From assembly GCA_031257655.1 (NCBI GenBank), contig JAIROF010000233.1, positions 1 to 24,553 of the forward strand: a stretch of DNA of 24,553 nucleotides. Direction: 5' to 3'. Below are positions 14,508-22,833 of the stretch, in pieces. Both the position numbers and the translations under genes were made by a program. Every line of letters begins with the position of its first letter. Positions within the stretch are counted from its first letter, which is position 1. Origin of the DNA: Prevotellaceae bacterium (GTDB taxonomy: Bacteria > Bacteroidota > Bacteroidia > Bacteroidales > UBA932). Below the pieces are notes generated by a model. That model saw nothing but the letters and a program-made list of their open reading frames with translations. It was not told the DNA's origin and searched no databases.

Positions 14508-15635
14508 ATGCGGCACCACCAGCTTCACATTTCGCTATTCAGCCTTCCGCTCGTAAAGAAGGAATTTTGGCACATCTTTCGGGACGCGCGCAGCATGTTG
14601 ATTTTACTCGTGATGCCCGTTGCGCAAATCATCCTCTTTGGGTTTGCCATCACCAACGAGGTCAAAAACGCGCAGGTTGCCGTTTTCGACCCGTCAAAGG
14701 ACGCCGTCACCACGCGCATCACCGAGCGCCTGCACGCCAGCCGCTACTTCGACGTAGCGCGGCGCCTGGGCAGCGCCGCCGAAGCCAACGACGTGTTTCG
14801 GGAGGGCGGGGCAAGCCTTGCCGTCATCTTCAGCGAAAGCTTCGGCGAAAGCACGTCGCGCACCGGCGAGGCCACGGTGCAGCTCATAGCCGACGCCACC
14901 GACCCCAACCAGGCCGCCACGCTCACCGCCTACGCATCGAGCATCATTGCCGACTGCCGGCAGGAGCTGCTGGCCGAAAGCAGCATACCCATTCGCGTAA
15001 AGGCGCAGGTCAACATGCTCTACAACCCCCAGCTGCTGGGCGCCTACAACTTCGTCCCCGGCGTAATGGGCATGATTTTGATCCTCATTTGCGCCATGAT
15101 GACCGCCCTTTCCGTTGTCCGCGAAAAGGAGACCGGCAGCATGGAGGCGCTGCTCGTGTCGCCCGTCAGGCCGCTGGCGCTCGTCTTCTCCAAGCTCGTG
15201 CCCTACTTTGCCCTCTCCGTCGTCAACCTCGCCACCATCCTGCTCCTGTCCGTTTTCGTGCTCCACGTGCCGGTGAGCGGAAGCCTCCCGGCGCTAACGA
15301 TGCTTTCGCTGCTCTACATCCTCGTTTCGCTTGCGCTGGGCATGCTGATCTCCACCGTAGTCGCCACGCAGGTAGCGGCGCTGCTGGCCTCGAGCATGGT
15401 GCTCATGCTGCCCGTCATGCTCCTGTCGGGCATGATATTTCCGGTAGAAAACATGCCGCCTATTCTGCAATGGATATCGTGCATCGTGCCGGCGAGGTGG
15501 TACATTGCCGGCGTAAAAAAGCTGATGATCGAAGGCTTGCCCATAGCCTCCAGCCTCACAGAAATCGCCATTCTTTCGCTCATGGCGGCAGCCTTCATGG
15601 CGGCGAGCCTCAAGAAGCTGAAAAATGAAACCTAA
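14508..15635 (+). CDS. ABC-2 type permease 1
   Basis: This is a 375-aa inner membrane permease of the ABC-2 (YbhS/YhhJ-like) class. One membrane helix near the N-terminus (MLILLVMPVAQIILFGFAI) is followed by a large periplasmic domain (about residues 50-175). Five more helices lie in the C-terminal half, with the family motifs VVREKETGSMEALLVSPV and GMIFPVENMPPILQWIS. The open frame extends back to 14175 inside the ATPase gene in another phase, but ATG 14508 (MRHHQLH) fits the family start. It overlaps the next permease by 11 nt, which suggests translational coupling and a heterodimeric transmembrane unit. Confidence 0.92.
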   Translation: MRHHQLHISLFSLPLVKKEFWHIFRDARSMLILLVMPVAQIILFGFAITNEVKNAQVAVFDPSKDAVTTRITERLHASRYFDVARRLGSAAEANDVFREGGASLAVIFSESFGESTSRTGEATVQLIADATDPNQAATLTAYASSIIADCRQELLAESSIPIRVKAQVNMLYNPQLLGAYNFVPGVMGMILILICAMMTALSVVREKETGSMEALLVSPVRPLALVFSKLVPYFALSVVNLATILLLSVFVLHVPVSGSLPALTMLSLLYILVSLALGMLISTVVATQVAALLASSMVLMLPVMLLSGMIFPVENMPPILQWISCIVPARWYIAGVKKLMIEGLPIASSLTEIAILSLMAAAFMAASLKKLKNET

Positions 15636-16764
15636 ATTTACGACAATCATGATGCTAAAATTTTTAATCGAAAAAGAGCTTAAGCAGCTGGTGCGGCACT
15701 CCTTCTTGCCCAAGCTCATCATCCTCATGCCCTGCGTGATGCTGCTGGTCATCCCGTGGGTGGCAAGCTACGAGGTAAAGGACGTCAGCGTATGCCTCGT
15801 GGACAACGACCGCAGCGCGCTCTCCGGTCGGCTGGCGCAAAAGGTATCGGCCACGGCCCACTTCCGGCTGACCGCAGCGGCCTGCGGCTACCGCGAGGCC
15901 ATGCAGCACGTGGAATCCGGAAAGGCCGACCTGATTTTGGAGATTCAGCCCGGCTTTGAGCGGCAGCTGATGCGCGAAGGGGCGGCGGAGGTGATGCTTT
16001 CGGTCAACGCGGTCAACGGCGTAAGGGGCGGCATGGGGAGCGCCTACCTGCTCCACATCGTGAGCGACTACGCCGACGAGCTGCGCCGCGAGCTCCTCCC
16101 CCCAGCGAGCGCCGCAGCCGGCGGCGCCTTTCGGGTGCAGGAGCGCTACGTCTTCAACCCAAGCCTCAACTACAAAGCCTACATGGTGCCCGCGCTCATG
16201 GTGCTGTTCCTCACCATGCTCTGCGGCTTCCTGCCGGCGCTCAACATCGTCAGCGAAAAGGAAGCCGGCACCATCGAGCAGCTCAACGTTACGCCGGTAG
16301 GCAAGCTCACCTTCGTGGCAGCAAAGCTCATACCCTACTGGCTGGTGGGCTTCGTCGCCATCAGCATCGGCTTTGCGCTGGCAGCGTGGATATACGGCCT
16401 CACGCCGGCGGGGAGCTTTGCCACCATTTACCTCTTCATCGGCGTTTACGTCCTTGCCATCTCCGGCTTTGGCTTAGTCATCTCCAGCTACTCCAGCGCC
16501 ATGCAGCAGGCCATGCTCGTCGCCTTTTTCTTCATCATGATACTCGTGCTCATGAGCGGCCTGTTCACCCCCGTCAGCAGCATGCCGCAGTGGGCGCAGC
16601 GCATCACCGTCGTCAACCCGCTAAAGTACTTCATGCAGGTCATGCGCATGATTTACCTCAAGGGCAGCAGCGCCGGCGACATGCTGCCCCAGCTCCTAAC
16701 GCTGTGCGCATTCGCCGTGTTTTCCAACGCTTGGGCAACGCTCAGCTACAAAAAAATCGCGTAG
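15625..16764 (+). CDS. ABC-2 type permease 2
   Basis: This 379-aa second permease has the same layout as its neighbour. The N-terminal helix (LIILMPCVMLLVIPWVA) is followed by a periplasmic domain, then five helices with VSEKEAGTIEQLNVTPVGKL and SGLFTPVSSMPQWAQRIT. It starts inside the end of permease 1 (ATG in AAAATGAAACC). Internal ATGs at 15649 and 15652 are possible alternatives. With the two ATPases, the HlyD-like adaptor and the TolC-like channel it completes a YbhFSR-type tripartite exporter. The substrate is unknown, and multidrug or lipid-like substrates are only analogies. No clear terminator hairpin follows. Confidence 0.92.
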   Translation: MKPKFTTIMMLKFLIEKELKQLVRHSFLPKLIILMPCVMLLVIPWVASYEVKDVSVCLVDNDRSALSGRLAQKVSATAHFRLTAAACGYREAMQHVESGKADLILEIQPGFERQLMREGAAEVMLSVNAVNGVRGGMGSAYLLHIVSDYADELRRELLPPASAAAGGAFRVQERYVFNPSLNYKAYMVPALMVLFLTMLCGFLPALNIVSEKEAGTIEQLNVTPVGKLTFVAAKLIPYWLVGFVAISIGFALAAWIYGLTPAGSFATIYLFIGVYVLAISGFGLVISSYSSAMQQAMLVAFFFIMILVLMSGLFTPVSSMPQWAQRITVVNPLKYFMQVMRMIYLKGSSAGDMLPQLLTLCAFAVFSNAWATLSYKKIA

Positions 16765-17181
16765 CCATCCAAAAAGCCTGTTACTCATTTTTTTTCTCTT
16801 TTTCTGCCGAAAAAATAGCTTGATTATAAGATGATTATACAACACGTGGGCGCGTTAACACCCTGCATTGACACAATTTCAGTAAAAAAAATTTGCCCAT
16901 TCAACAAAAAGAACTATTTTCGCAAATCCATATTTCACAATGGGTATTACGCTGGATATGACACTGTGACAGCTTGCAATCGCACTGGCTGTCAATGCTA
17001 TTGCCGCTTCAACGTTGCCCAATCCGCATAACGTCAACAGAGCCACGGTGAAAATGGGCTTAAAATAGGTTTACGCAGCAGCGTTGCATCGTACTTTTGC
17101 TATAGAAAAAAATCAGCTATATAAACAAACAAACAAACAAAACAACCAAACAAATTTTTAATCCTTAAAAAAGTATCAACT
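16765..17181. other. Leader region upstream of exbB
   Basis: These 417 nt contain no convincing gene. A small frame at 16831-17031 has no family features. A different frame at about 16961-17065 reads QLAIALAVNAIAAS followed by charged residues to a stop, which might be a remnant or chance. The right end holds the exbB promoter and an A/C-rich leader with AAAC repeats (17123-17154), a composition common in front of well-expressed Bacteroidota genes. Confidence 0.5.
17070..17099 (+). promoter_or_regulatory. Promoter of the exbB-exbD-exbD-tonB operon
   Basis: TACTTTTG at 17092-17099 matches TAnnTTTG fully. TTTA at 17070-17073 is a weak upstream element with 18 nt spacing. The leader to ATG 17182 would be about 75 nt. 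Confidence 0.5.
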
Positions 17182-18021
17182 ATGAGTCAGCCAAAGGCCG
17201 CCAAAGTATCGGCCAAACAACCGAAGCAAAAAAAAGATTACAAAAAAGGTATTTCTGCGATGATCGTCGTCGTAGTGTGCTTTGTCGTTGCCCATGCGTT
17301 TTTCTACCTTTACTGCGGGGCGCCGGAACGATTTGACGACAAAGGGCATCCCATCGACGGCAACATATTTGGGACGCTATACCAGGGCGGCTTCGTTATC
17401 CCCATCGTGATAACGCTGCTGCTAACGGTGCTGGCGCTGGGCGTAGAGCGCTTCTTTGCGCTGAACAAAGCGAGCGGGCGCGGCTCCATCACAAAGTTTG
17501 TTGCCGCATCGAAAGCCAAGCTCAAAGCGGGCGACATCGACGCCGCAGAGCAGCTGTGCAACAAGCAAAAAGGCTCCGTTGCCAACATCCTCCGCGCCGG
17601 GCTGGTGCGCTACCGCGACGTGGAAAAGCTCGACCAGCTCAACAATGACGAAAAGGCGGCCATCATCGAAAAGGAAATCGAAGACGCCACCGCCCTCGAG
17701 CTGCCCTACTTAGAGCAAAACCTCAACGTCATTGCCACCATCTCCTCGCTGGGTACGCTCTTTGGCCTGCTCGGCACCGTGCTCGGCATGATCCGCTCCT
17801 TTGGCGCTATGGCAAACGAAGGCGCTCCCGACTCCATTGCCCTCTCGCTCGGCATTTCGGAGGCCCTCATGAACACCGCTATGGGTATCGCAACCGGCGC
17901 GCTGGCCATCATCGTCTACAACTTCTTTTCGGCAAAAGTGCAGGATATTACCAACGCCGTGGGCGAAGTAGGGTTTGCCGTAGGACAGACCTACGCCGTT
18001 AAGCACGAAAAGCAAGCATAG
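17182..18021 (+). CDS. exbB: ExbB proton channel subunit (MotA/TolQ/ExbB family)
   Basis: This 279-aa inner membrane protein forms, with ExbD, the proton-driven motor that energises TonB. After a basic cytoplasmic N-terminus there is a helix at about 25-45, another at 72-92 (VIPIVITLLLTVLALGVERFF), a cytoplasmic domain, and the two hallmark helices near the C-terminus. The hallmarks are SSLGTLFGLLGTVLGMI and SEALMNTAMGIATGALAIIVYNF. Length and the extra N-terminal helix match Bacteroidota ExbB. It is first in a four-gene operon with its own promoter; exbD follows after 48 nt. Confidence 0.95.
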   Translation: MSQPKAAKVSAKQPKQKKDYKKGISAMIVVVVCFVVAHAFFYLYCGAPERFDDKGHPIDGNIFGTLYQGGFVIPIVITLLLTVLALGVERFFALNKASGRGSITKFVAASKAKLKAGDIDAAEQLCNKQKGSVANILRAGLVRYRDVEKLDQLNNDEKAAIIEKEIEDATALELPYLEQNLNVIATISSLGTLFGLLGTVLGMIRSFGAMANEGAPDSIALSLGISEALMNTAMGIATGALAIIVYNFFSAKVQDITNAVGEVGFAVGQTYAVKHEKQA

Positions 18022-18069
18022 AGGCTACTAACCACTTGTTTCAAAACAAGCAAGAAAACATAAATCGAC

Positions 18070-18684
18070 ATGGGTAAAATCAAAACCAAAAAACGGGACA
18101 CGTTTATCGACATGACGGCCATGAGCGACGTTACGGTGCTGCTGCTGACGTTCTTCATGCTAACGGCAAACTTTATTCCCTTAGAGCCTGTTCAGGTGAT
18201 TACGCCGGCATCGGTAATGGAAACAAAAGTTCCGGACTACAACGTCATTACGGTGCTGATAGAGCCTACGGGGAAAATATTCCTGAACCTTGACCGCCCA
18301 AACGACAAGCGAGCGGTGCTCGAAAAAATAGGCGCCCGCTACAGCATCGCCTTTAGCGAGCAGGAAATAGCCAACTTCATGGAGCCAACCACCTTTGTGG
18401 GCGTATCCATTGCGCAATTGAAAGAGTTCCTCGCGCTGGACATGGAAGACCAAAAAGACTACTTCCGCCAGAGCAACGGGGTGCCCGCCGACAGCGCAAA
18501 CAACCAGCTGGCCGTATGGATACAAACAGCAAAAGCCGTAAACAAAGACTTGGCTGTCTCCATCAAAGCCGACCAGAGCACCCCCTACCCCCTTGTGCGG
18601 GCGGTTACGTCAACGCTTCAAGACATAAAGGAAAACCGATTCAGCCTGATTACCACGCTGCGGAATATGCCCGAAGGATTTTAA
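18070..18684 (+). CDS. exbD: ExbD/TolR-family protein 1
   Basis: This 204-aa protein has a short cytoplasmic N-terminus and one membrane helix beginning DMTAMSDVTVLLLTFFML. It carries the membrane Asp (Asp19 in SDVTVLLL) expected for proton transfer. A periplasmic domain of about 165 residues follows. It is longer than Proteobacterial ExbD (about 140 aa) but normal for the Bacteroidota, where two exbD genes commonly sit between exbB and tonB. The second exbD starts 40 nt downstream. Confidence 0.93.
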   Translation: MGKIKTKKRDTFIDMTAMSDVTVLLLTFFMLTANFIPLEPVQVITPASVMETKVPDYNVITVLIEPTGKIFLNLDRPNDKRAVLEKIGARYSIAFSEQEIANFMEPTTFVGVSIAQLKEFLALDMEDQKDYFRQSNGVPADSANNQLAVWIQTAKAVNKDLAVSIKADQSTPYPLVRAVTSTLQDIKENRFSLITTLRNMPEGF

Positions 18685-18724
18685 GGGAAACAGTACATAA
18701 ATCAGAATTTAAAAACTAAACAAA

Positions 18725-19399
18725 ATGGCAGAAGTAAACACCGGCGGCGGAGGAGGTCATAGCGCCAAAAAGGGGCAGCCAAAAAAGCTAAACCTCAGGG
18801 TGGACTTTACTCCAATGGTGGACATGAACATGTTGCTGCTGACTTTCTTCATGTTCTGTACATCGCTGAGTAAGCCGCAAATCATGGACCTGGTGCTCCC
18901 CGTAAAGGAAGACCAGGTGATAACCGAAGAGGAAAAAAATAAGGTGAAAGACTCCAAAGCAATAACGCTGCTGCTGGGGAAAGACGACAAGGTGTACTAC
19001 TACTTTGGCAAAGTTGACAACGACAAGTACAAAGACTACAACTCCATTCAGGAGGCAGACTATTCGCCCAACGGCCTGCGCGCCATCCTGCTGGAGCGCA
19101 ACGCAAGCGCCATCCGCCAAATAGTGGAGCTCAAGCGCCAAAAGCTCCGCAAGGAGCTGAGCGAAGCGGACTTCAAGGAGCTGTCGGCAAAAGTAAAGGA
19201 CGACCCCGACGGGCAGGTCGTCGTAATTAAGCCTACCGACGAATCAACCTACCGAAATCTGGTCGATGTGCTGGACGAAATGCAGATTTGCAGCATTGGC
19301 AAGTACGCCATTGTAGAAATGAGCGAAGGCGACAACTTTCTGCTCCAAAACTACTTGACAAAGGGAGTATATGGCTCCGAACGGGAAATACCTCGTTAA
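18725..19399 (+). CDS. exbD: ExbD/TolR-family protein 2
   Basis: This is a 224-aa paralogue of the preceding gene. A Gly-rich start (TGGGGGHSAKKG) leads to VDFTPMVDMNMLLLTFFMF, the single helix with its conserved Asp. The periplasmic part is highly charged. It may form a heteromeric ExbD unit with the first copy. tonB follows after 56 nt. Confidence 0.93.
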   Translation: MAEVNTGGGGGHSAKKGQPKKLNLRVDFTPMVDMNMLLLTFFMFCTSLSKPQIMDLVLPVKEDQVITEEEKNKVKDSKAITLLLGKDDKVYYYFGKVDNDKYKDYNSIQEADYSPNGLRAILLERNASAIRQIVELKRQKLRKELSEADFKELSAKVKDDPDGQVVVIKPTDESTYRNLVDVLDEMQICSIGKYAIVEMSEGDNFLLQNYLTKGVYGSEREIPR

Positions 19400-19455
19400 G
19401 GTTAAAGTTACAGTTACAAAAATAGCAAAAGATAAGTAATAAGCTAATCAAAGCA

Positions 19456-20277
19456 ATGGGAAAAGATGCACACTTGAACTCAATAGAGTGGACGGAGCTG
19501 ATTTTTGAAGGTAAAAATCAGGCGTACGGCGCGTTCTACCTTCGCCGCACCTCTTGGCGACGGCACCTGCTGGCGCTGCTCATTATGGCGGCTGCCACGG
19601 TGCTGGTGATGCTGATTCCGTTTTTGGTGGAAACCGTAAAAAAAACGCGCGAATACTTGGGTGGCGTAGACACGCAGGTAGAGCTGGCCACCATTAAGGA
19701 GGCGCCGGAAATACCTAAGGAGGTGATTAAAACGGAGCCGGAGGCGCCGCCTCCCCCACCCCTGAAGTCCTCCATCAAGTTCACCCCCCCCACCATTACC
19801 GACGACGACAAGGTGCGGGAGGATGAGCAGATGGCCTCGCAAGACCAGCTCAACGAAACGAAGGTTACCATTTCTATCGCCAACATCGCCGGCGACGACG
19901 ATAACCCCAACGCAGTAGATATTGCGGAGCTGGAGCAGCACAAGGTGGTAGTGGCCGACGAGCAGCCCTTTATGGCCGTAGAGCAGATGCCCCAGTTTCC
20001 GGGCGGCGACAAGGCGCTGCGAAAATACTTAGCCGAGCAGGTGCGGTACCCCGCGCTGGCGGCTGAGAACAACATACAAGGCCGGGTGGTGATCCGCTTT
20101 GTGGTGGGAAAAGACGGCTCGGTGAGCCGCGTGGAGGTGCTGCAGGGCATTGACCGCGTATGCGACGAAGAGGCAGTGCGCGTGGTAAAGTCCATGCCCA
20201 AGTGGATACCCGGACGGCACAACGGACGCGCCGTGCCGGTGGTGTACACCGTGCCCATTGTATTTAAGCTCCAGTAA
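19456..20277 (+). CDS. tonB: TonB energy transducer
   Basis: This 273-aa protein transmits proton-motive energy to outer membrane receptors. The N-terminal NQAYGAFYLRRTSWRRH block and one membrane helix (about residues 37-57) are typical of Bacteroidota TonB. A periplasmic linker contains EAPPPPPLKSS. The C-terminal domain (about 185-273) has VRYPALAAENNIQGRVVIRF and ends WIPGRHNGRAVPVVYTVPIVF, the family signature. It is the last gene of the exbB operon and ends before a strong terminator. It could serve the SusC-like receptor at the left end. Confidence 0.95.
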   Translation: MGKDAHLNSIEWTELIFEGKNQAYGAFYLRRTSWRRHLLALLIMAAATVLVMLIPFLVETVKKTREYLGGVDTQVELATIKEAPEIPKEVIKTEPEAPPPPPLKSSIKFTPPTITDDDKVREDEQMASQDQLNETKVTISIANIAGDDDNPNAVDIAELEQHKVVVADEQPFMAVEQMPQFPGGDKALRKYLAEQVRYPALAAENNIQGRVVIRFVVGKDGSVSRVEVLQGIDRVCDEEAVRVVKSMPKWIPGRHNGRAVPVVYTVPIVFKLQ

Positions 20278-20334
20278 AAGGTACAGCGGCACATTAGTTT
20301 TCGCTCAAAGGCGAGAGAGGGTATTGTTGTTGGA

Positions 20335-20367
20335 AAAGGGCGAAATTACAAAGTTTCGCCTTTTTTT
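20335..20367 (+). terminator. Intrinsic terminator of the tonB operon
   Basis: GGCGAAA (20339-20345) and TTTCGCC (20354-20360) form a 7-bp stem with an 8-nt loop, followed by seven T residues (20361-20367). It lies about 60 nt after the tonB stop. Confidence 0.85.
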
Positions 20368-20397
20368 GCATTGTCTGTTTTTTTGTTAAATTTATGC

Positions 20398-20424
20398 TTG
20401 AATTGAATTAATTATCTACTTTAC
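20398..20424 (+). promoter_or_regulatory. Possible promoter of the T9SS-protein operon
   Basis: TACTTTAC (20417-20424) resembles TAnnTTTG, with TTG at 20398-20400 spaced by 16 nt. Both box and spacing deviate from the consensus. The location between a terminator and a start codon is sensible. Confidence 0.3.
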
Positions 20425-20464
20425 CAAAAAGAATTATTTTACTCACACAAAAAAAAGAATTATC

Positions 20465-22051
20465 ATGAAAAAAATTATTTTAACAGCAGCTGCGTTCGCT
20501 CTTGTAGCGAATGCGTCGGCGCAGCTCAAGGTTGACGCGAATGGGGATACCCGCATTTTCCAAAACATTTATATGGAAAGTGCCTCCGGTATTTTTGGTA
20601 CTACGGACAACAATGTTCCCATTACTTTCAAGGTGAACGGCCTTTTGGCCGGATATACGGGAAGTTCGATAAAGTATAACGTATCTTTTGGATATGGAGC
20701 GCTTAACTCCCAAGCATTGGGCGGCAACAATACCGCCATGGGCTATCAAGCGCTCTACTCCAATACAAGGGGTAGCGCCAATACCGCCACTGGATACAAT
20801 GCACTTTACTTCAATACAACGGGCATGTACAATACCGCCAATGGATTTTTTGCACTTTACTTCAATGAAACGGGCAACTACAATACCGCCAACGGATGGC
20901 TAGCACTTTACTCCAATACAACGGGCGACTACAATACTGCCACGGGAATGGGGGCACTTCAATCCAATACGACAGGCGCCTATAATACTGCCACTGGATA
21001 CGATGCGCTTTACGATAATACAACGGGTAATTATAATACCGCCATTGGTTATTATGCATATCTCAATGCCAACAATCTGAACAATGCTACTGCCATTGGT
21101 TATTATGCAACCGTTACCGGAAGCAATCAGGTGAGAATTGGCAACACCAGCGTTACCAGCATTGGCGGCTATGCCGATTGGACTAAATTCTCGGACAATC
21201 GGGCGAATAAAAACATTCGGGCAGATGTACCGGGGCTTGACTTTATCAACCTCCTGCAGCCGGTGACCTACAACCTGGATTTGGATGCCATGGACAGCTT
21301 GCTGAAAGCTGACCGAACGGAAAAAGGCGACAAAGAGGAAGAATATCTACAACCGGATACCTACAGCTTATATCTGGATAATGCAAACGGCTTGCCAAAC
21401 ATAGACAAACCTAAAATACCCGACGAAGATGAGCTGCCTCAAGAATTGAAAGACATAAACAAAAAGGCAAGGGAGGCCAAAGAAAAGCAGCTGCAGACCG
21501 GCTTTATAGCGCAGGATGTAGAAGCGACAGCCAAAAGCATCGGCTACGATTTTAGCGGCGTGGACGTAGATGAAGCAGGTATCTACGGGTTGCGGTATGC
21601 GGAGTTTGTTGTGCCCTTAGTAAAAGCCGTGCAGGAGCTGAGCGAACAGAACGACCGCCTGCAGGCGCAGGTACACGAATTGGCGGAGCTGGTGTACAGC
21701 TTGCAGGGAAAGGACGCTGCCCCAAGCGCAACTACGCCGAAAAGCAAAAGCACCGGCGAATCCGGAACCGGATTGCAGGTGCTTGCAGGCGCTTCCCTGC
21801 AACAAAACGTTCCCAATCCTTTCTCGCAATCAACTGTCATCCGCTATACCCTGCCGCAAGCCTGCGCTTCGGCGCAGCTTGTAGTAACTGCTACTTCAGG
21901 GCAAGCTGTCCGGCAAATACCGCTTTCCTGCTCCGGCGGAGCAGGCAGCATAGCAATAGAAGGCGGAGCCTTGCCTGCTGGCAGCTACTTCTACTCCCTC
22001 TACGTGGATGGCACGCTGATTGATACGAAACAAATGATTTTAACGAAGTAA
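20465..22051 (+). CDS. T9SS-sorted protein with tandem repeats and endosialidase-chaperone (S74) domain
   Basis: This 528-aa secreted or cell-surface protein begins with a signal peptide (1-19, cleavage after NASA). Six 17-residue units of the form NTTGxYNTAxGxxALYx follow at about residues 100-201; they resemble YadA-type head repeats. An intramolecular chaperone (S74) domain of the tail-fibre type starts near 240 (DNRANKNIRADVPGLDFIN) and includes GFIAQDVEATA and YGLRYAEFVVPLVKAVQEL. The last 80 residues (NVPNPFSQSTVIRYTLP to MILTK) are a type A T9SS sorting domain. The S74 domain usually aids folding of trimeric fibres and may be self-cleaved; whether that happens here is unknown. A lipoprotein gene follows after 11 nt. 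Confidence 0.9.
   Translation: MKKIILTAAAFALVANASAQLKVDANGDTRIFQNIYMESASGIFGTTDNNVPITFKVNGLLAGYTGSSIKYNVSFGYGALNSQALGGNNTAMGYQALYSNTRGSANTATGYNALYFNTTGMYNTANGFFALYFNETGNYNTANGWLALYSNTTGDYNTATGMGALQSNTTGAYNTATGYDALYDNTTGNYNTAIGYYAYLNANNLNNATAIGYYATVTGSNQVRIGNTSVTSIGGYADWTKFSDNRANKNIRADVPGLDFINLLQPVTYNLDLDAMDSLLKADRTEKGDKEEEYLQPDTYSLYLDNANGLPNIDKPKIPDEDELPQELKDINKKAREAKEKQLQTGFIAQDVEATAKSIGYDFSGVDVDEAGIYGLRYAEFVVPLVKAVQELSEQNDRLQAQVHELAELVYSLQGKDAAPSATTPKSKSTGESGTGLQVLAGASLQQNVPNPFSQSTVIRYTLPQACASAQLVVTATSGQAVRQIPLSCSGGAGSIAIEGGALPAGSYFYSLYVDGTLIDTKQMILTK
20762..21067 (+). repeat. 51-bp tandem repeats inside the T9SS-protein gene
   Basis: Six 51-bp units start at 20762, 20813, 20864, 20915, 20966 and 21017, the last one diverging at its end. 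Each unit begins with an Asn-Thr/Glu-Thr/Arg-Gly codon block and contains an (A/T)ATAC(C/T)GCCA core. Copy-number change would keep the frame and lengthen or shorten the fibre-like region. Confidence 0.85.
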
Positions 22052-22062
22052 GGAGGTGAGCT

Positions 22063-22833
22063 ATGAAAACGAAAACATTATTTTTATCAGCAATTTTACT
22101 GCTGGCATCAGGATGCGTTGGCTACAATGATTTGCCTAAAAATGACAACGTCACAAATCTAACCGAAAATCAGGCAACCGATTTCTCTTTGCCTGAAGGA
22201 TGCACGTGGAAACCTCACACTGAGCAGAGCAATGTTTACGTGATACGTTCCGTCAATGACATTCTTTCTTATATTGACGGGAAATTTCCGGAAAACATGG
22301 TTGACTTTGGGAAGCATTCGCTGATATATGCAAGAGGAATGGGTACTTCGGGAATAGACAGCATTACAAAGCAGTTGCAGCAAGTTTCAGAGAAAGAATA
22401 CCTGTTGACTGTTGACATCACGAATAATGATACGGAAATAGCTCCGCTATGGAATATCGCAGTGCTGGTTCCACTTATACCGCAAGATGCGGAAGTCAGG
22501 TTAAATATTGTATTGTCCAACAATGATGATGAATTTAAAGATGTAGGCTACATCGTTGACAGTTACTCTTGTACTGATGGACTTAAAGGATATTATATCA
22601 TTTCCGAAAATTTGAAAGATACCTTAATAGCGTATAATTTGCCGGATGTTTATAAACATCCTTTAGTCTTTTACGATATGGAAAGTCCAGAATATTCCTA
22701 TCGGTATGAATATAAGATAGAATTTGTTTATACGATTGCAGAAAAAGAGGATATTCCAATATGTCTGGCGTTGTATCACATAAGATATCCTTATGCAAGA
22801 CAAATAACAATTAAATTAGCAAGTAAGTTATGA
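22063..22833 (+). CDS. Lipoprotein of unknown function, 256 aa
   Basis: The N-terminus is a clear lipoprotein signal ending LLASGC (Cys18). The rest is predicted soluble, with alternating hydrophobic strands and charged loops; a beta-sandwich is possible but I do not recognise the family. A strong Shine-Dalgarno AGGAGGT overlaps the stop codon of the upstream gene and sits 6 nt before the ATG. The 3' end overlaps the protease start (ATGA), so translation of the two is probably coupled. Base composition is much more AT-rich than the left 20 kb. A role linked to the T9SS protein or the protease, for example surface anchoring or inhibition, is only a guess from position. Confidence 0.85.
   Translation: MKTKTLFLSAILLLASGCVGYNDLPKNDNVTNLTENQATDFSLPEGCTWKPHTEQSNVYVIRSVNDILSYIDGKFPENMVDFGKHSLIYARGMGTSGIDSITKQLQQVSEKEYLLTVDITNNDTEIAPLWNIAVLVPLIPQDAEVRLNIVLSNNDDEFKDVGYIVDSYSCTDGLKGYYIISENLKDTLIAYNLPDVYKHPLVFYDMESPEYSYRYEYKIEFVYTIAEKEDIPICLALYHIRYPYARQITIKLASKL

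Noticed and set aside
16831..17031. 66-aa frame upstream of exbB
   Set aside because: There is no family resemblance, it is Cys-rich by chance, and it lies upstream of a better promoter.
18070..19399. Two exbD genes as a recent duplication
   Set aside because: The two proteins are quite different, and a pair of exbD genes between exbB and tonB is usual in the Bacteroidota.
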